64,000 nt of DNA from Rhodanobacter denitrificans (GTDB lineage: Bacteria > Pseudomonadota > Gammaproteobacteria > Xanthomonadales > Rhodanobacteraceae). Numbering within the stretch: position 1 is the first letter of the stretch; the number at the start of each line of letters is the position of its first letter. Shown one piece after another: positions 52,427 through 61,942 of this stretch. The notes below the pieces were generated by a model. It saw only the letters and a program-made list of their open reading frames with translations. It did no database searches and was not told where the DNA came from. The stretch covers positions 558,001 to 622,000 of the forward strand of contig NC_020541.1 in assembly GCF_000230695.2 (NCBI RefSeq), written 5' to 3'. The translations under genes and the position numbers were made by a program.

Positions 52427-54436
52427 ATGACCACCCGCCGCGAACTTGCCAATGCCGTGCGCGCCCTTGCCATGGACGCCGTGGAGGCGGCCAAGTCCGG
52501 TCATCCAGGCATGCCGATGGGCATGGCCGACCTCGCCGAGGTGTTGTGGAACGACTTCCTCAAGTTCAACCCGGCCAATCCGAAGTGGCCCAACCGCGAC
52601 CGCTTCGTGCTCTCCAACGGCCATGGCTCGATGCTGCAGTACGCACTGCTGCACCTGACCGGCTTCGACCTGCCGATGGAACAGCTGAAGCGCTTCCGCC
52701 AGCTGCATTCGAAGACCGCCGGCCATCCCGAAGCCAGCGAGACGCCGGGAGTGGAAACCACCACCGGCCCGCTCGGCCAGGGCCTCGCCAACGCGGTCGG
52801 CTTCGCGCTGGCCGAGAAGGTGCTGGCAGCGCACTTCAACCGCCCGGGCCACGCCGTGGTCGACCACCACACCTACGTGTTCCTCGGCGACGGCTGCCTG
52901 ATGGAAGGCATCTCGCACGAAGTGGCCTCGCTGGCCGGCACCTGGGGCCTGGGCAAGCTGGTGGCGATCTACGACGACAACGGCATCTCGATCGACGGCG
53001 AGGTGCACGGCTGGTTCACCGACGACACCCCGGCACGCTTCGAGGCCTACGGCTGGAACGTGATCCGCGGCGTCGACGGGCATGACGCCGAGGCGATCAG
53101 GCAGGCGATCGCCAGGGCCGCCGCGCAGCACGACAAGCCCACCCTGATCTGCGCCAAGACCATCATCGGCTTCGGCGCGCCGAACAAGCAGGGCAAGGAG
53201 GAAAGCCACGGCGCCGCGTTGGGCAAGGACGAGATCGCCGCCGCCCGCGCGCAGCTCGGCTGGCACTATGCGCCGTTCGAGATCCCGGCCGAGATCTATG
53301 CCGGCTGGGATCACAAGGCCAGGGGCGTTGCCGCCGAACAGGCCTGGAACGACGCCTTCGCGAAGTACGCCGCCGCCCATCCGCAACTGGCCGCCGAGTT
53401 CGAGCGCCGCATGCGCGGCGAGCTGCCGGCCGACTGGGCGGCGAAGTCGCAGGCGTTCATCGACAAGCTGCAGGCCGACGGTCCCGAAGTGGCTTCGCGC
53501 AAGGCCTCGCAGATGAGCATCGAGGCGTTCGCGCCGCTGCTGCCGGAGCTGATCGGCGGCTCGGCCGACCTGGCCGGCTCCAACCTCACCAAGTGGAAGG
53601 GCAGTCTCGACGCCGCCACCGGCGACAGCGCCGGCGGCAAGGGCAACTACGTCTACTACGGCGTGCGCGAATTCGGCATGACCGCGATCGCCAACGGCCT
53701 GGCCCTGCACGGTGGCTTCATCCCGTATGACGCCACCTTCCTGGTGTTCTCCGACTACGCGCGCAACGCCGTGCGCATGAGCGCGCTGATCCCGGCGCAC
53801 GCGATCCACGTCTACACCCACGACTCGATCGGTCTGGGCGAGGACGGCCCGACCCACCAGCCGGTGGAGCACATGGCCAGCCTGCGCTACATCCCGAACA
53901 ACCAGCTGTGGCGCCCGTGCGATGCGGTGGAGTCGGCGGTGTCGTGGAAGGCGGCGATCGAGCGCAAGGGCCACCCGGCCTGCCTGGTGTTCTCGCGGCA
54001 GAACCTCAAGCACCAGCAGCGCAGTGCGCAGCAGGTGGCCGACATCGCGCGCGGCGGTTACGTGCTGTCCGATCCGCTGGACACCAAGTTCCAGGCGATC
54101 CTGATCGCCACCGGCTCGGAGGTGGAGCTGGCGATGGAAGCCTCCCGGGCGCTGGCGCAGCAGGGCGTGGCGGTGCGCGTGGTGTCGATGCCGTGCACCG
54201 AAGTGTTCGACGCGCAGCCGCTGGAATACCGCGAAGGCGTGCTGCCTTCCTGGTGCCGCGCGCGCGTGGCGGTGGAGGCGGCCAGCGCCGACTTCTGGCG
54301 CAAGTACGTGGGCCTGGATGGCGACGTGGTCGGCATGACCACGTTCGGCGCCTCGGCGCCGGCGCCGCAGCTTTTCGAGCACTTCGGCTTTACCGTGGCG
54401 CACGTGGTCGATGCGGTGAAGCGCGTCGTCAACTAA
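52427..54436 (+). CDS. tkt: Transketolase
   Basis: A 669-residue thiamine-diphosphate enzyme of the pentose phosphate pathway: [77 protein letters not shown] and [23 protein letters not shown]. Full length. ATG 52427. Divergent from OMP3. Confidence 0.96.
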   Translation: MTTRRELANAVRALAMDAVEAAKSGHPGMPMGMADLAEVLWNDFLKFNPANPKWPNRDRFVLSNGHGSMLQYALLHLTGFDLPMEQLKRFRQLHSKTAGHPEASETPGVETTTGPLGQGLANAVGFALAEKVLAAHFNRPGHAVVDHHTYVFLGDGCLMEGISHEVASLAGTWGLGKLVAIYDDNGISIDGEVHGWFTDDTPARFEAYGWNVIRGVDGHDAEAIRQAIARAAAQHDKPTLICAKTIIGFGAPNKQGKEESHGAALGKDEIAAARAQLGWHYAPFEIPAEIYAGWDHKARGVAAEQAWNDAFAKYAAAHPQLAAEFERRMRGELPADWAAKSQAFIDKLQADGPEVASRKASQMSIEAFAPLLPELIGGSADLAGSNLTKWKGSLDAATGDSAGGKGNYVYYGVREFGMTAIANGLALHGGFIPYDATFLVFSDYARNAVRMSALIPAHAIHVYTHDSIGLGEDGPTHQPVEHMASLRYIPNNQLWRPCDAVESAVSWKAAIERKGHPACLVFSRQNLKHQQRSAQQVADIARGGYVLSDPLDTKFQAILIATGSEVELAMEASRALAQQGVAVRVVSMPCTEVFDAQPLEYREGVLPSWCRARVAVEAASADFWRKYVGLDGDVVGMTTFGASAPAPQLFEHFGFTVAHVVDAVKRVVN

Positions 54437-54494
54437 GGCTCCTCGCGGTCACCTCCCGGTGATCGCGGGACTGCCTATGCGAGCGCCTCATTCG

Positions 54495-54569
54495 GTAGGG
54501 CGGGCACTGCCCGCCGCTCTGCCTCATCCAGCGACCGAAACAAAAGCCGGCGGACCGTGTCCGCCCTAC
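54495..54569. repeat. Inverted REP pair after tkt
   Basis: GTAGGGCGGGCACTGCCCGCC (54495-54515) and GGCGGACCGTGTCCGCCCTAC (54549-54569, inverted), each palindromic. The second supplies the TAG stop codon of the phosphatase gene (54566-54568). Confidence 0.75.
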
Positions 54570-55219
54570 GCAGCAGGCGTCGGTGCGAACAGCAGGGCGG
54601 CGAGTTCGTCGGGCGTCGCCGCCACGGCATGGGCGCCGGCCTGCTCCAGTTCCGCGCGGCCGCCGAAGCCCCACAGCACGCCGAAACCGCGCACCCGGTT
54701 GGCCACCGCGCCGTCGATGTCGAAGTGGCGGTCGCCGATCATTACCGCATCGGTCGGGTCGCTGCCGAAGTCGGCCAGCGCCTGGCCGATCATCGCGGCC
54801 TTCTCGCTGTGGGCGCTGCCCGGGTGCGGACCGTACAGACGCTCGAAGGCCGCGCCGAACGGAAGGTGTTCGACGATCGGCGCGGCATGGCGATGCGGCT
54901 TGCTGGTGACCACGGCGAGCCGGTGGCCCGAGCGGCGCAGGTTCCCGATCAGTGCCTCGATGCCCGGATAGACCGCGTGCTCGCGCCAGCCGTGCGTATC
55001 GAAGCGCTCGTGGTAGTACGCCACCGCGGCCTCGATGCGTTCGGCGTCGTGATCCAGCAGCGGTGCAAAACTGTGCCGCAACGGCGGGCCGATCCAGCCG
55101 CGCAGCTCCTCATGCGCCGGCGCCGGCACGTCCAGCCGTGCCAGTGCGTGTTTCACGCAGGCGAGGATGCCGTGCTCGGAATCGATCAGGGTGCCGTCGA
55201 GATCGAACAGGCAGAGCAT
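54566..55219 (-). CDS. HAD-family phosphatase (phosphoglycolate phosphatase-like)
   Basis: A 217-residue HAD hydrolase: LFDLDGTLIDSEHG (nucleophile Asp), VVTSKPH, KAAMIGQALADFG, MIGDRHFDIDGAVAN, with GVLWGFGGRAELEQAGA. Resembles Gph-type phosphatases. Its ATG overlaps the pgk stop (TAATG), so it is translationally coupled to pgk. The terminal stop is provided by a REP element. Confidence 0.85.
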   Translation of the reverse strand: MLCLFDLDGTLIDSEHGILACVKHALARLDVPAPAHEELRGWIGPPLRHSFAPLLDHDAERIEAAVAYYHERFDTHGWREHAVYPGIEALIGNLRRSGHRLAVVTSKPHRHAAPIVEHLPFGAAFERLYGPHPGSAHSEKAAMIGQALADFGSDPTDAVMIGDRHFDIDGAVANRVRGFGVLWGFGGRAELEQAGAHAVAATPDELAALLFAPTPAA

Positions 55220-56388
55220 TACTTCGCGGCTCGTGCCTTCAGCGCCGCCACCGCGGGCAGCTCCTTGCCTTCGAGGAACTCCAGGAACGCGCCGCCGCCG
55301 GTGGAGATGTAGGAGACCTGGTCGGCGATGCCGTACTTGTCGACCGCGGCCAGCGTATCGCCGCCGCCGGCAATGGAGAACGCGTTCGACGCGGCGATCG
55401 CGCGTGCCAGCGTCTCGGTGCCCTTGCCGAACGCGTCGAACTCGAACACGCCGACCGGGCCGTTCCACACCACCGTGCCGGCCCTGGCGATCAGCTCGGC
55501 GTAGATCTCGGCGGTCTGCGGGCCGATGTCCAGGATCATCTCGTCTGCACCTACCTGGTCGACCGGCTTCACCGTGGCGGGGGCTTGCGCCGAGAACGTC
55601 GGCGCCACCACCACGTCAACCGGCATCGGCACCTCGGCGCCGCGGCGCTTCGCGTCGGCGAGCACCTTCTTCGCCGCGTCGATCAGGTCCGGTTCGACCA
55701 GCGAGTTGCCGACCGAGTGGCCCAGCGCGGCAATGAAGGTATTGGCGATGCCGCCGCCCACGATCAGCTGGTCGACCTTGCCGATCAGGTTCTCCAGCAG
55801 GGTCAGCTTGGTGGAGACCTTGGAGCCGGCCACGATCGCCAGCAGCGGGTGCGCCGGGTGTTCCATCGCCTTGCCCAGCGCATCCAGCTCGGCGCACAGC
55901 AGCGGACCGGCGGCGGCCACCGGCGCGTACCGGATCACGCCGTGGGTGGAGGCTTGCGCGCGATGCGCGGTGCCGAACGCGTCCATCACGAAGATGTCGC
56001 ACAGCGCGGCGTACTTCTTCGCCAGCGCTTCGTCGTCCTTGCCCTCGCCGACGTTCATGCGGCAGTTTTCCAGCAGCACCACTTCGCCGGCCGCCACCTC
56101 GACGCCGCCGACCAGATAATCGGCGACCAGCCGCACCGGCTGGTCCAGCTTGCTGCTCAGCCACAGTGCCACCGGCGCCAGCGAGGAGGCGGCATCGAAC
56201 TGGCCTTCCTTCGGCCGGCCCAGGTGCGACATCACCATCACCTTCGCGCCAGCGTCACGGGCGGCCCGGATCGTGGGCAGCGCGGCGTCGAGGCGCTGGG
56301 TGGAGGTGATCCGGCCGTGGTCGTCGATCGGCACGTTCAGGTCTTCGCGGATCAGCACGCGCTGGTCGCGCAAATCGAGGTCACTCAT
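55219..56388 (-). CDS. pgk: Phosphoglycerate kinase
   Basis: A 389-residue glycolytic kinase: [92 protein letters not shown] and [15 protein letters not shown] 56388; ribosome-binding site weak, with in-frame GTG just upstream. Confidence 0.96.
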   Translation of the reverse strand: MSDLDLRDQRVLIREDLNVPIDDHGRITSTQRLDAALPTIRAARDAGAKVMVMSHLGRPKEGQFDAASSLAPVALWLSSKLDQPVRLVADYLVGGVEVAAGEVVLLENCRMNVGEGKDDEALAKKYAALCDIFVMDAFGTAHRAQASTHGVIRYAPVAAAGPLLCAELDALGKAMEHPAHPLLAIVAGSKVSTKLTLLENLIGKVDQLIVGGGIANTFIAALGHSVGNSLVEPDLIDAAKKVLADAKRRGAEVPMPVDVVVAPTFSAQAPATVKPVDQVGADEMILDIGPQTAEIYAELIARAGTVVWNGPVGVFEFDAFGKGTETLARAIAASNAFSIAGGGDTLAAVDKYGIADQVSYISTGGGAFLEFLEGKELPAVAALKARAAK

Positions 56389-56576
56389 GCGGATGACGGA
56401 CACGGCGGCACTCCGGATAATGGTCAGGGGATGGCCCGGCATGGGCGGCGGTAACCGCCTATTTTCAGGCCGGTCGGGTGCCGATGCAAACGCGGCGGGC
56501 CGGCGACCCGCATTGCGGCGCGCCATGTGCCCGGCCCACACTGTGGCAAACTGCGGTTATCCATCGGGGGTGGCTC

Positions 56577-57245
56577 ATGGCTAGCGGTCTGGTGCTCTAC
56601 GGCTACTGGCGTTCCAGTGCCGCATATCGCGTGCGCATCGCGCTGAATCTGAAGGGGCTCGACTACGAGACGCGTCCGGTGCACCTGGTGCGCGACGGCG
56701 GCGAGCAGCATGCGGCGGACTACCGCGTGCTCAACCCGCAGGAAATGGTGCCCTGCCTGCTCGACGGCGATCGCGCGATCACCCAGTCGCTGGCGATCAT
56801 GGAATACCTCGACGAGATGCATCCGGAGCTGGAAACGGCCCTGCTGCCGGTCGATGCGCGCGGACGGGCACGGGTGCGCGCGCTGGCGCAGGTGGTGGCA
56901 TGCGACATCCATCCACTGGGCAATCTGCGCGTGCTGCAGCAGCTGGAGGCCGAATTCGGTGCCAGCGAGGAGCAACGCGCGGCGTGGTCGCGGCATTGGA
57001 TCGGCGCGGGTTTCCAGGCGATCGAGACGATGCTGGGCGACAGCGTGGCCACCGGCCGCTATTGCCATGGCGAGGCGCCGAGCATGGCGGACGTCTGCCT
57101 GGTCCCGCAGGTCTACAACGCGCTGCGCTGGAAGCTGCCGCTGGAGGACTACCCGACCATCATGCGCATCTACCAGTCGTGCAACGAACTGGAAGCGTTC
57201 CGCCGCGCGGCGCCGGAGGCGCAGCCGGACGCGCCGCAGAGCTAG
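56577..57245 (+). CDS. maiA: Maleylacetoacetate isomerase
   Basis: A 222-residue zeta-class glutathione transferase. The catalytic motif S13-S14-A15-A16-Y17-R18 in YWRSSAAYRVRIALNLKGL and the NPQEMVPCLLDG and SMADVCLVPQVYNA blocks mark it. It isomerises maleylacetoacetate to fumarylacetoacetate, the step missing from the hppD-hmgA-fahA operon. GGGGGTGG precedes ATG 56577. Standalone gene divergent from pgk. Confidence 0.92.
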   Translation: MASGLVLYGYWRSSAAYRVRIALNLKGLDYETRPVHLVRDGGEQHAADYRVLNPQEMVPCLLDGDRAITQSLAIMEYLDEMHPELETALLPVDARGRARVRALAQVVACDIHPLGNLRVLQQLEAEFGASEEQRAAWSRHWIGAGFQAIETMLGDSVATGRYCHGEAPSMADVCLVPQVYNALRWKLPLEDYPTIMRIYQSCNELEAFRRAAPEAQPDAPQS

Positions 57246-57312
57246 AAACGAGCGAGCGCAGGGTGAGGCGGCTTGTGCCGTCTCTCACTCCTCCTCACTC
57301 ATGCCCTGGCTC

Positions 57313-58425
57313 TCAGAACCCCATGCCGTACGGGTCGTTGCCGGCCAGCGCCTCGTCGCTGGAGCCGCCTTCGGCCAGGCGGATCTTCAGCGCCAGGCCG
57401 TCGCGCGAATCGGACTTGTTGAGCGCTTCCTCCAGCTCCACGCGGCCTTCCTTGTACAGCTTGTACAGCGACTGGTCGAAGGTCTGCATGCCTTCCTGCA
57501 GGCTGCGGTCCATCGCTTCCTTGATCTCGTGGATCTGGCCGCGGCGGATCATGTCGCGGATCAGCGGGGTGTTCAGCAGCACCTCGGCGGCCGGGATGCG
57601 GCGGCCGTCCTTGCCGAGTACCAGGCGCTGGCTGATCACCGCGCGCAGATTCAGCGCCAGGTTCATCAGCACGTTCTTGTGCGCCGACTCGGGGAAGAAG
57701 TTGAGGATGCGCTCCAGCGTCTGGTCGGCGTTGTTGGAGTGCAGCGTGGCCAGGCACAGGTGGCCGGTCTCGGAGAACGCGATCGCCGCCTCCATCGTGT
57801 CGGTGTCGCGGATCTCGCCGATCATGATCACGTCCGGCGCCTCGCGCATCGCGTTCTTCAGCGCTTCGTGGTAGCTGTGCGTGTCCAGCCCCACCTCGCG
57901 CTGGTTGACGATCGACTTCTTGTGCCGGTGCAGGTATTCGATCGGGTCCTCGATGGTGAGGATGTGCCCGGGCGAATTGGTGTTGCGCTGGTCGAGCATC
58001 GCCGCCAGCGTGGTCGACTTGCCCGAACCGGTGGCGCCGACCACCAGGATCAGGCCGCGCGGCTCCATGATCAGGTCGCGGAAGATGCCGGGCAACTGCA
58101 GCTGGTCGATGCTGGGGATCTCGCTCTTGATCGCGCGGATCACCATGCCCACTTCGCCGCGCTGCTTGAACACGTTGATGCGGAAACGGCCGGCTTCCTT
58201 CACCGCCAGCGCCATGTTCAGTTCCAGGTCGCGTTCGAACTGCGGCACCTGGCCCTCGTCCATCAGCGAATAGGCGATCTTCTTGACCATGCCGCTGGGC
58301 AGGCCGGTGTTGCCCAGTGGATACAGCTTGCCCTCGACCTTGATATTCACCGGGGCGCCGGTGGACAGGAACATGTCCGACGCGCCCTTGTCTACCATAA
58401 GCTTGAGGAAGTAGCCGATATCCAC
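57313..58425 (-). CDS. pilU: Type IV pilus twitching motility ATPase PilU
   Basis: A 370-residue PilT-family ATPase, PilU-like in length and N-terminus (LKLMVDKGASDMFLSTGAPVNIKVEGKLYPL). Walker A GATGSGKST at residues 130-138, Asp box TIEDPIEYLH, Walker B VIMIGEIRD, His box ATLHSNNA. Start is GTG 58425 with AGGGGTC upstream. Acts in pilus retraction with PilT, which is not in the window. Confidence 0.9.
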   Translation of the reverse strand: MDIGYFLKLMVDKGASDMFLSTGAPVNIKVEGKLYPLGNTGLPSGMVKKIAYSLMDEGQVPQFERDLELNMALAVKEAGRFRINVFKQRGEVGMVIRAIKSEIPSIDQLQLPGIFRDLIMEPRGLILVVGATGSGKSTTLAAMLDQRNTNSPGHILTIEDPIEYLHRHKKSIVNQREVGLDTHSYHEALKNAMREAPDVIMIGEIRDTDTMEAAIAFSETGHLCLATLHSNNADQTLERILNFFPESAHKNVLMNLALNLRAVISQRLVLGKDGRRIPAAEVLLNTPLIRDMIRRGQIHEIKEAMDRSLQEGMQTFDQSLYKLYKEGRVELEEALNKSDSRDGLALKIRLAEGGSSDEALAGNDPYGMGF

Positions 58426-58511
58426 GAATGACCCCTGGGTTGGCGAGATGCGCGTTGCAATGATGGATTATGCCCGCCCACAATACGCTGCGACACACCA
58501 TGAGGAATGTG

Positions 58512-59069
58512 ATGTACATCTTTTCCCCGCCGGCCGGCTCGACGCGCCGTACCCGCACGGCGCTGGCCGCCCTGGTCCTGATCCTGGCGCTGACCGGCTG
58601 CGCCTCGGCGCCGCCGCCGAATGACTCGATGAATCAGGCGCAAAACCAGCTGCAGATGGCCCGCGATGCGGGAGCGGCGGACTATGCGCCGGTGGACCTG
58701 GGCTTTGCGCAGGACAAGTTCCAGCTGGCGCAGGCGGCGATGGCCGAGCGCAAGTACGCCGACGCGGCGAACCTGGCCGAGGAGTCGCGGGCCGACGCCG
58801 AACTGGCCCAGGCCAAGGCCCGGCTGGGTGCGGCGCGGGCGCAGATCCAGAGCAAGGTGCAGGAGAACACCCGCCTGCGCCAGCAGGGCGAGCAGGCGGC
58901 GGCCGCCGCCCAGGCGCCGCCGCCGGCACCGCCGTCCAGCGCAGCGCCGGCCGGGGAGATGCCGGCGCCGGCGTCGTCGGTGCTGTCCGCCCCGCCGGCC
59001 GACGGTTTCCAGACCGTGCCCGACACCGTCCAGCAACCGGCCGCGAACACCCAGGGAGGCCAGCCATGA
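58512..59069 (+). CDS. DUF4398 lipoprotein
   Basis: A 185-residue lipoprotein: hydrophobic N-terminus with lipobox LTGC. A DUF4398-like helical segment (AQNQLQMARDAGAADYAPVDLGFAQDKFQLAQAAMAERKYADAANLAEES) precedes a Pro/Ala-rich tail. Several ATGs are in frame; 58512 with GAGG six bases upstream is preferred. Its stop overlaps the next ATG. Confidence 0.72.
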   Translation: MYIFSPPAGSTRRTRTALAALVLILALTGCASAPPPNDSMNQAQNQLQMARDAGAADYAPVDLGFAQDKFQLAQAAMAERKYADAANLAEESRADAELAQAKARLGAARAQIQSKVQENTRLRQQGEQAAAAAQAPPPAPPSSAAPAGEMPAPASSVLSAPPADGFQTVPDTVQQPAANTQGGQP

Positions 59070-59707
59070 AGCGTTCCACCGCCACCCTGGCCGCGGTCGC
59101 GCTGGCACTGGCCATGCTCGGCCCGGCACATGCCCGCCAGGACGACATCGACATCAACCGCCTGACCGGCAGCCTCAACCAGCTCGCCAACGATCCGGGC
59201 ATGGGCAGCTACGCGCAAGCCGAACAGGCGCGCGCGCGCGACGCGATCAACCGGCTGGCCCAGGCCAGCTCGCGCGAGCGACCGCACGTGCTGTACCTGG
59301 CCGAACGCCGGGTCGATCTGGCCAAGACCGCCGCGCAGCTGCAGGACGCCCAGATCAAGCTGACCCAGCTCGACCGCGAACACGACCAGATCCTGCTCGA
59401 CAACAGTCGGCGCGATGCGGAACTGGCGCGGCGCGAACTGGAACGCCAGCGCCTGCAGTACCAGCTGGCGCAGGAAGAGGCTGCCCGGTTGCAGGCGCAG
59501 GGGCTGGAATACTCGCAAGCGGCCGAGCAGGCGCGTGCCGAAGCCGAGCGGGCCAAAAAGCTGGCGGCGGCGCAGAGCAAGGTGGCCCGGGCCGCCAAGC
59601 GCCAGGCCGAGCTGGCGGCCCAGGCCGCCAAGGCAATGCGTTCGCAGATGCAGGACGCCGACAAGCCTGCCGACGCGGCCCCGGACGCCTCGAAACAGCA
59701 TCGTTGA
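59066..59707 (+). CDS. Exported coiled-coil protein (DUF4398-like)
   Basis: A 213-residue protein: signal peptide ending GPAHA, then a helix with DUF4398-like repeat and a long coiled coil (residues about 85-195; very rich in Ala, Glu, Gln, Arg). Coupled to the lipoprotein gene by ATGA overlap. Related proteins often continue into an OmpA-type peptidoglycan-binding domain; here the protein ends without it and no such domain is encoded downstream. Confidence 0.7.
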   Translation: MKRSTATLAAVALALAMLGPAHARQDDIDINRLTGSLNQLANDPGMGSYAQAEQARARDAINRLAQASSRERPHVLYLAERRVDLAKTAAQLQDAQIKLTQLDREHDQILLDNSRRDAELARRELERQRLQYQLAQEEAARLQAQGLEYSQAAEQARAEAERAKKLAAAQSKVARAAKRQAELAAQAAKAMRSQMQDADKPADAAPDASKQHR

Positions 59708-60061
59708 GCGGCCTGCCGGCAGGGTGTGCCGGGCGTCCCGCCAGCGCGGCGGGGCGCTTCGCCGAGGCTGCCGTCGGTCAAATGTAAAAGACTGTTTTGA
59801 CAGCTTTTTCACGTGGACTTCCGGGTTTCGCGAGGCGCCTGCGAAGGCTCTTGCGACCCCCGTGGCGGCGGAGTAGGGTCAGAGTCCCACAAGGCATCCA
59901 GGCCGTGTGGGCTACTGACCCGAACCATGCGCTCATCCCCTGTTTCCATGCTTCCCCTGCGTCCCGGTCATCCGGCGCGGGCGATGGGGTGTGTGCGTGC
60001 GTTCACCGTCTGCGGATGCTTCCTGTCGCATCCGCACGTCAACTCGCGAGGAGGTCGGATC
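59708..60061 (+). other. Intergenic region with two RNA-fold candidates
   Basis: 354 bases without a convincing gene. It holds a nested hairpin at 59876-59921 (GGGTCAG/CTGACCC outside, CCCACA/TGTGGG inside) and a perfect 8-bp hairpin GCGGATGC (60012-60019)/GCATCCGC (60028-60035) in the leader of the next gene. A short AT-rich stretch lies near 59778-59808. Confidence 0.4.
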
Positions 60062-60289
60062 ATGTTTGAAAACCAGCAGCGTGACGATGTCGAGGCATTG
60101 ATGAAGGCCGACGCTGAATTCCGGCGGCTCTATCAGCATCATCGGGAGCTCGACAGCAAGGTGCACGACGCCGACATCGGCGTGCTGCCCATCGACGACG
60201 TCACCCTTGCCAGCATGAAGAAGGAGAAACTGCTGGCCAAGGCGCGGCTCGAGCGCATGTGGGCAAGTCGGGCGCACCTCATCCACTGA
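60062..60289 (+). CDS. YdcH-like DUF465 small protein
   Basis: A 75-residue helical-hairpin protein of the DUF465/YdcH type (FRRLYQHHRELDSKVHDADIGV..., MKKEKLLAKARLERMW). ATG 60062 has GAGGAGG upstream. Function unknown. Followed by a strong hairpin. Confidence 0.78.
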   Translation: MFENQQRDDVEALMKADAEFRRLYQHHRELDSKVHDADIGVLPIDDVTLASMKKEKLLAKARLERMWASRAHLIH

Positions 60290-60309
60290 GTCTGCTGCTT
60301 CACGCGAAC

Positions 60310-60354
60310 GCGGCCCCGGCCTTTCCCGCGCAGCGGGCGAGGTGCCGGGGCCGC
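60310..60354 (+). terminator. Terminator-like structure after the YdcH-like gene
   Basis: GCGGCCCCGGC (60310-60320) pairs with GCCGGGGCCGC (60344-60354), with an inner CCCGC/GCGGG hairpin. A short T-run follows nearby. Confidence 0.5.
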
Positions 60355-60445
60355 CGCGTTTGCGGCGTACGCCCGGGTCGAGCGGTTATCATGGCGATCC
60401 TGCAGCCGCGGCATCGCCCGCGGCCGCCCCAGCGACGGAGTCCCC

Positions 60446-61816
60446 ATGACGGTCCACCAGAGTGTCCTCGAACTGATCGGACGTACCCCGATGGTGCGCG
60501 CGCAGCGCCTGGACACCGGGCCGTGCGAACTGTTCCTCAAGCTGGAGAGCACCAACCCCGGCGGCTCGATCAAGGACCGCATCGGCCTGTCGATGATCGA
60601 GGGCGCCGAGAAGGACGGCCGCATCCGCCCGGGCGACATCCTGGTCGAAGGTACCGCCGGCAACACCGGCCTGGGGCTGGCGCTGGTCGCGCAGCAGAAA
60701 GGCTACCGCCTGATCCTGGTGGTGCCGGACAAGATGAGCCGCGAGAAGATCTTCAACCTCAAGGCGATGGGCGCGGAAGTGGTGCTGACCCGCTCCGACG
60801 TGGCCAAGGGCCACCCCGAGTACTACCAGGACATGGCCGAGCGGATCGCGCGCGAAACGCCCGGCGCCTACTTCATCAACCAGTTCGGCAACCCCGACAA
60901 TCCGGCCGCGCACATCGCCACCACCGGGCCGGAGATCCTCGAACAGATGGACGGTCAGGTCGACGCGATCGTGGTCGGCTGCGGCTCGTCGGGCACGCTG
61001 AGCGGCCTGTCGAAATTCTTCGCCGGGCACTCGCCGCAGACCGAACTCATCCTGGCCGACCCGGTCGGTTCGATCCTGGCGCAGTACATCAACGAGGGCA
61101 CGCTCTCGACCAAGTCCGCCAGCTGGATGGTCGAGGGCATCGGCGAGGATTTCCTGCCCTCGATCAGCGACTTCACCCGGGTCAAGAAGGCCTATGCGAT
61201 TCCCGACAAGGAAAGCTTCCTCACCGCGCGCGAACTGCTGGCGAAGGAAGGCATCCTGGGCGGCTCGTCCACCGGCACCCTGGTCGCCGCGGCGCTGCGC
61301 TACTGCCGCGAGCAGACCAACCCGAAGCGCGTGGTCACCCTGGTCTGCGACACCGGCAACAAGTACCTGTCCAAGCTCTACAACGACTACTGGATGCTCG
61401 ACAACGGCTTCATCGAACGCGAGCAGCACGGCGACCTGCGCGACCTGCTGCTGCGCCCGTTCGCCCAGCGCGACACCGTGGTGGTCGGCCCGAACGAGCT
61501 GCTGATCACCGCCTACAACCGCATGAAGCTGTACGACGTGTCGCAGCTGCCGGTGATGGACGGGCGCAAGCTGATGGGCATCATCGACGAGTCTGACGTG
61601 CTGATGCACGTGCACGCCGACGAGACGCGCTTCCGCGACCCGGTGTCCACCGCGATGATCACCAGCCTGCAGAAGCTCGACGTGCGTTCGCCGGTCGAGT
61701 CGCTGCTGCCGGTGTTCGAGCGCGGCCACGTGGCGATCGTGGTCGACGGCGAGGACTTCCTCGGCCTGATCACCCGGATCGACCTGCTGAACTGGCTGCG
61801 CCGCAAGGTGGATTGA
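60446..61816 (+). CDS. cbs: Cystathionine beta-synthase
   Basis: A 456-residue PLP enzyme: K43 in NPGGSIKDRIGL, EGTAGNTGLGLAL, and SSTGTL phosphate loop, followed by two CBS domains at the C-terminus (about residues 335-455). Lacks the N-terminal haem-binding extension of animal enzymes. Condenses serine and homocysteine. Single gene, followed by glmS at 126 bases. Confidence 0.9.
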   Translation: MTVHQSVLELIGRTPMVRAQRLDTGPCELFLKLESTNPGGSIKDRIGLSMIEGAEKDGRIRPGDILVEGTAGNTGLGLALVAQQKGYRLILVVPDKMSREKIFNLKAMGAEVVLTRSDVAKGHPEYYQDMAERIARETPGAYFINQFGNPDNPAAHIATTGPEILEQMDGQVDAIVVGCGSSGTLSGLSKFFAGHSPQTELILADPVGSILAQYINEGTLSTKSASWMVEGIGEDFLPSISDFTRVKKAYAIPDKESFLTARELLAKEGILGGSSTGTLVAAALRYCREQTNPKRVVTLVCDTGNKYLSKLYNDYWMLDNGFIEREQHGDLRDLLLRPFAQRDTVVVGPNELLITAYNRMKLYDVSQLPVMDGRKLMGIIDESDVLMHVHADETRFRDPVSTAMITSLQKLDVRSPVESLLPVFERGHVAIVVDGEDFLGLITRIDLLNWLRRKVD

Positions 61817-61942
61817 ACGATTCGGCGCCGCGCCGGTGCGTAGCCGCCGGTGCGCGAAAGGTTGCGTCAATGCAGTGCAGCCACAATCGCTTGCCCATGG
61901 CGGGGTCCGAGGCTCCGCCACCCAACCCAGGGAGCTGCCCCG

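Noticed and set aside
61817..61942. Possible glmS ribozyme
   Set aside because: The glmS ribozyme is a Gram-positive feature and the 126-base leader shows none of its conserved core that I can recognise.
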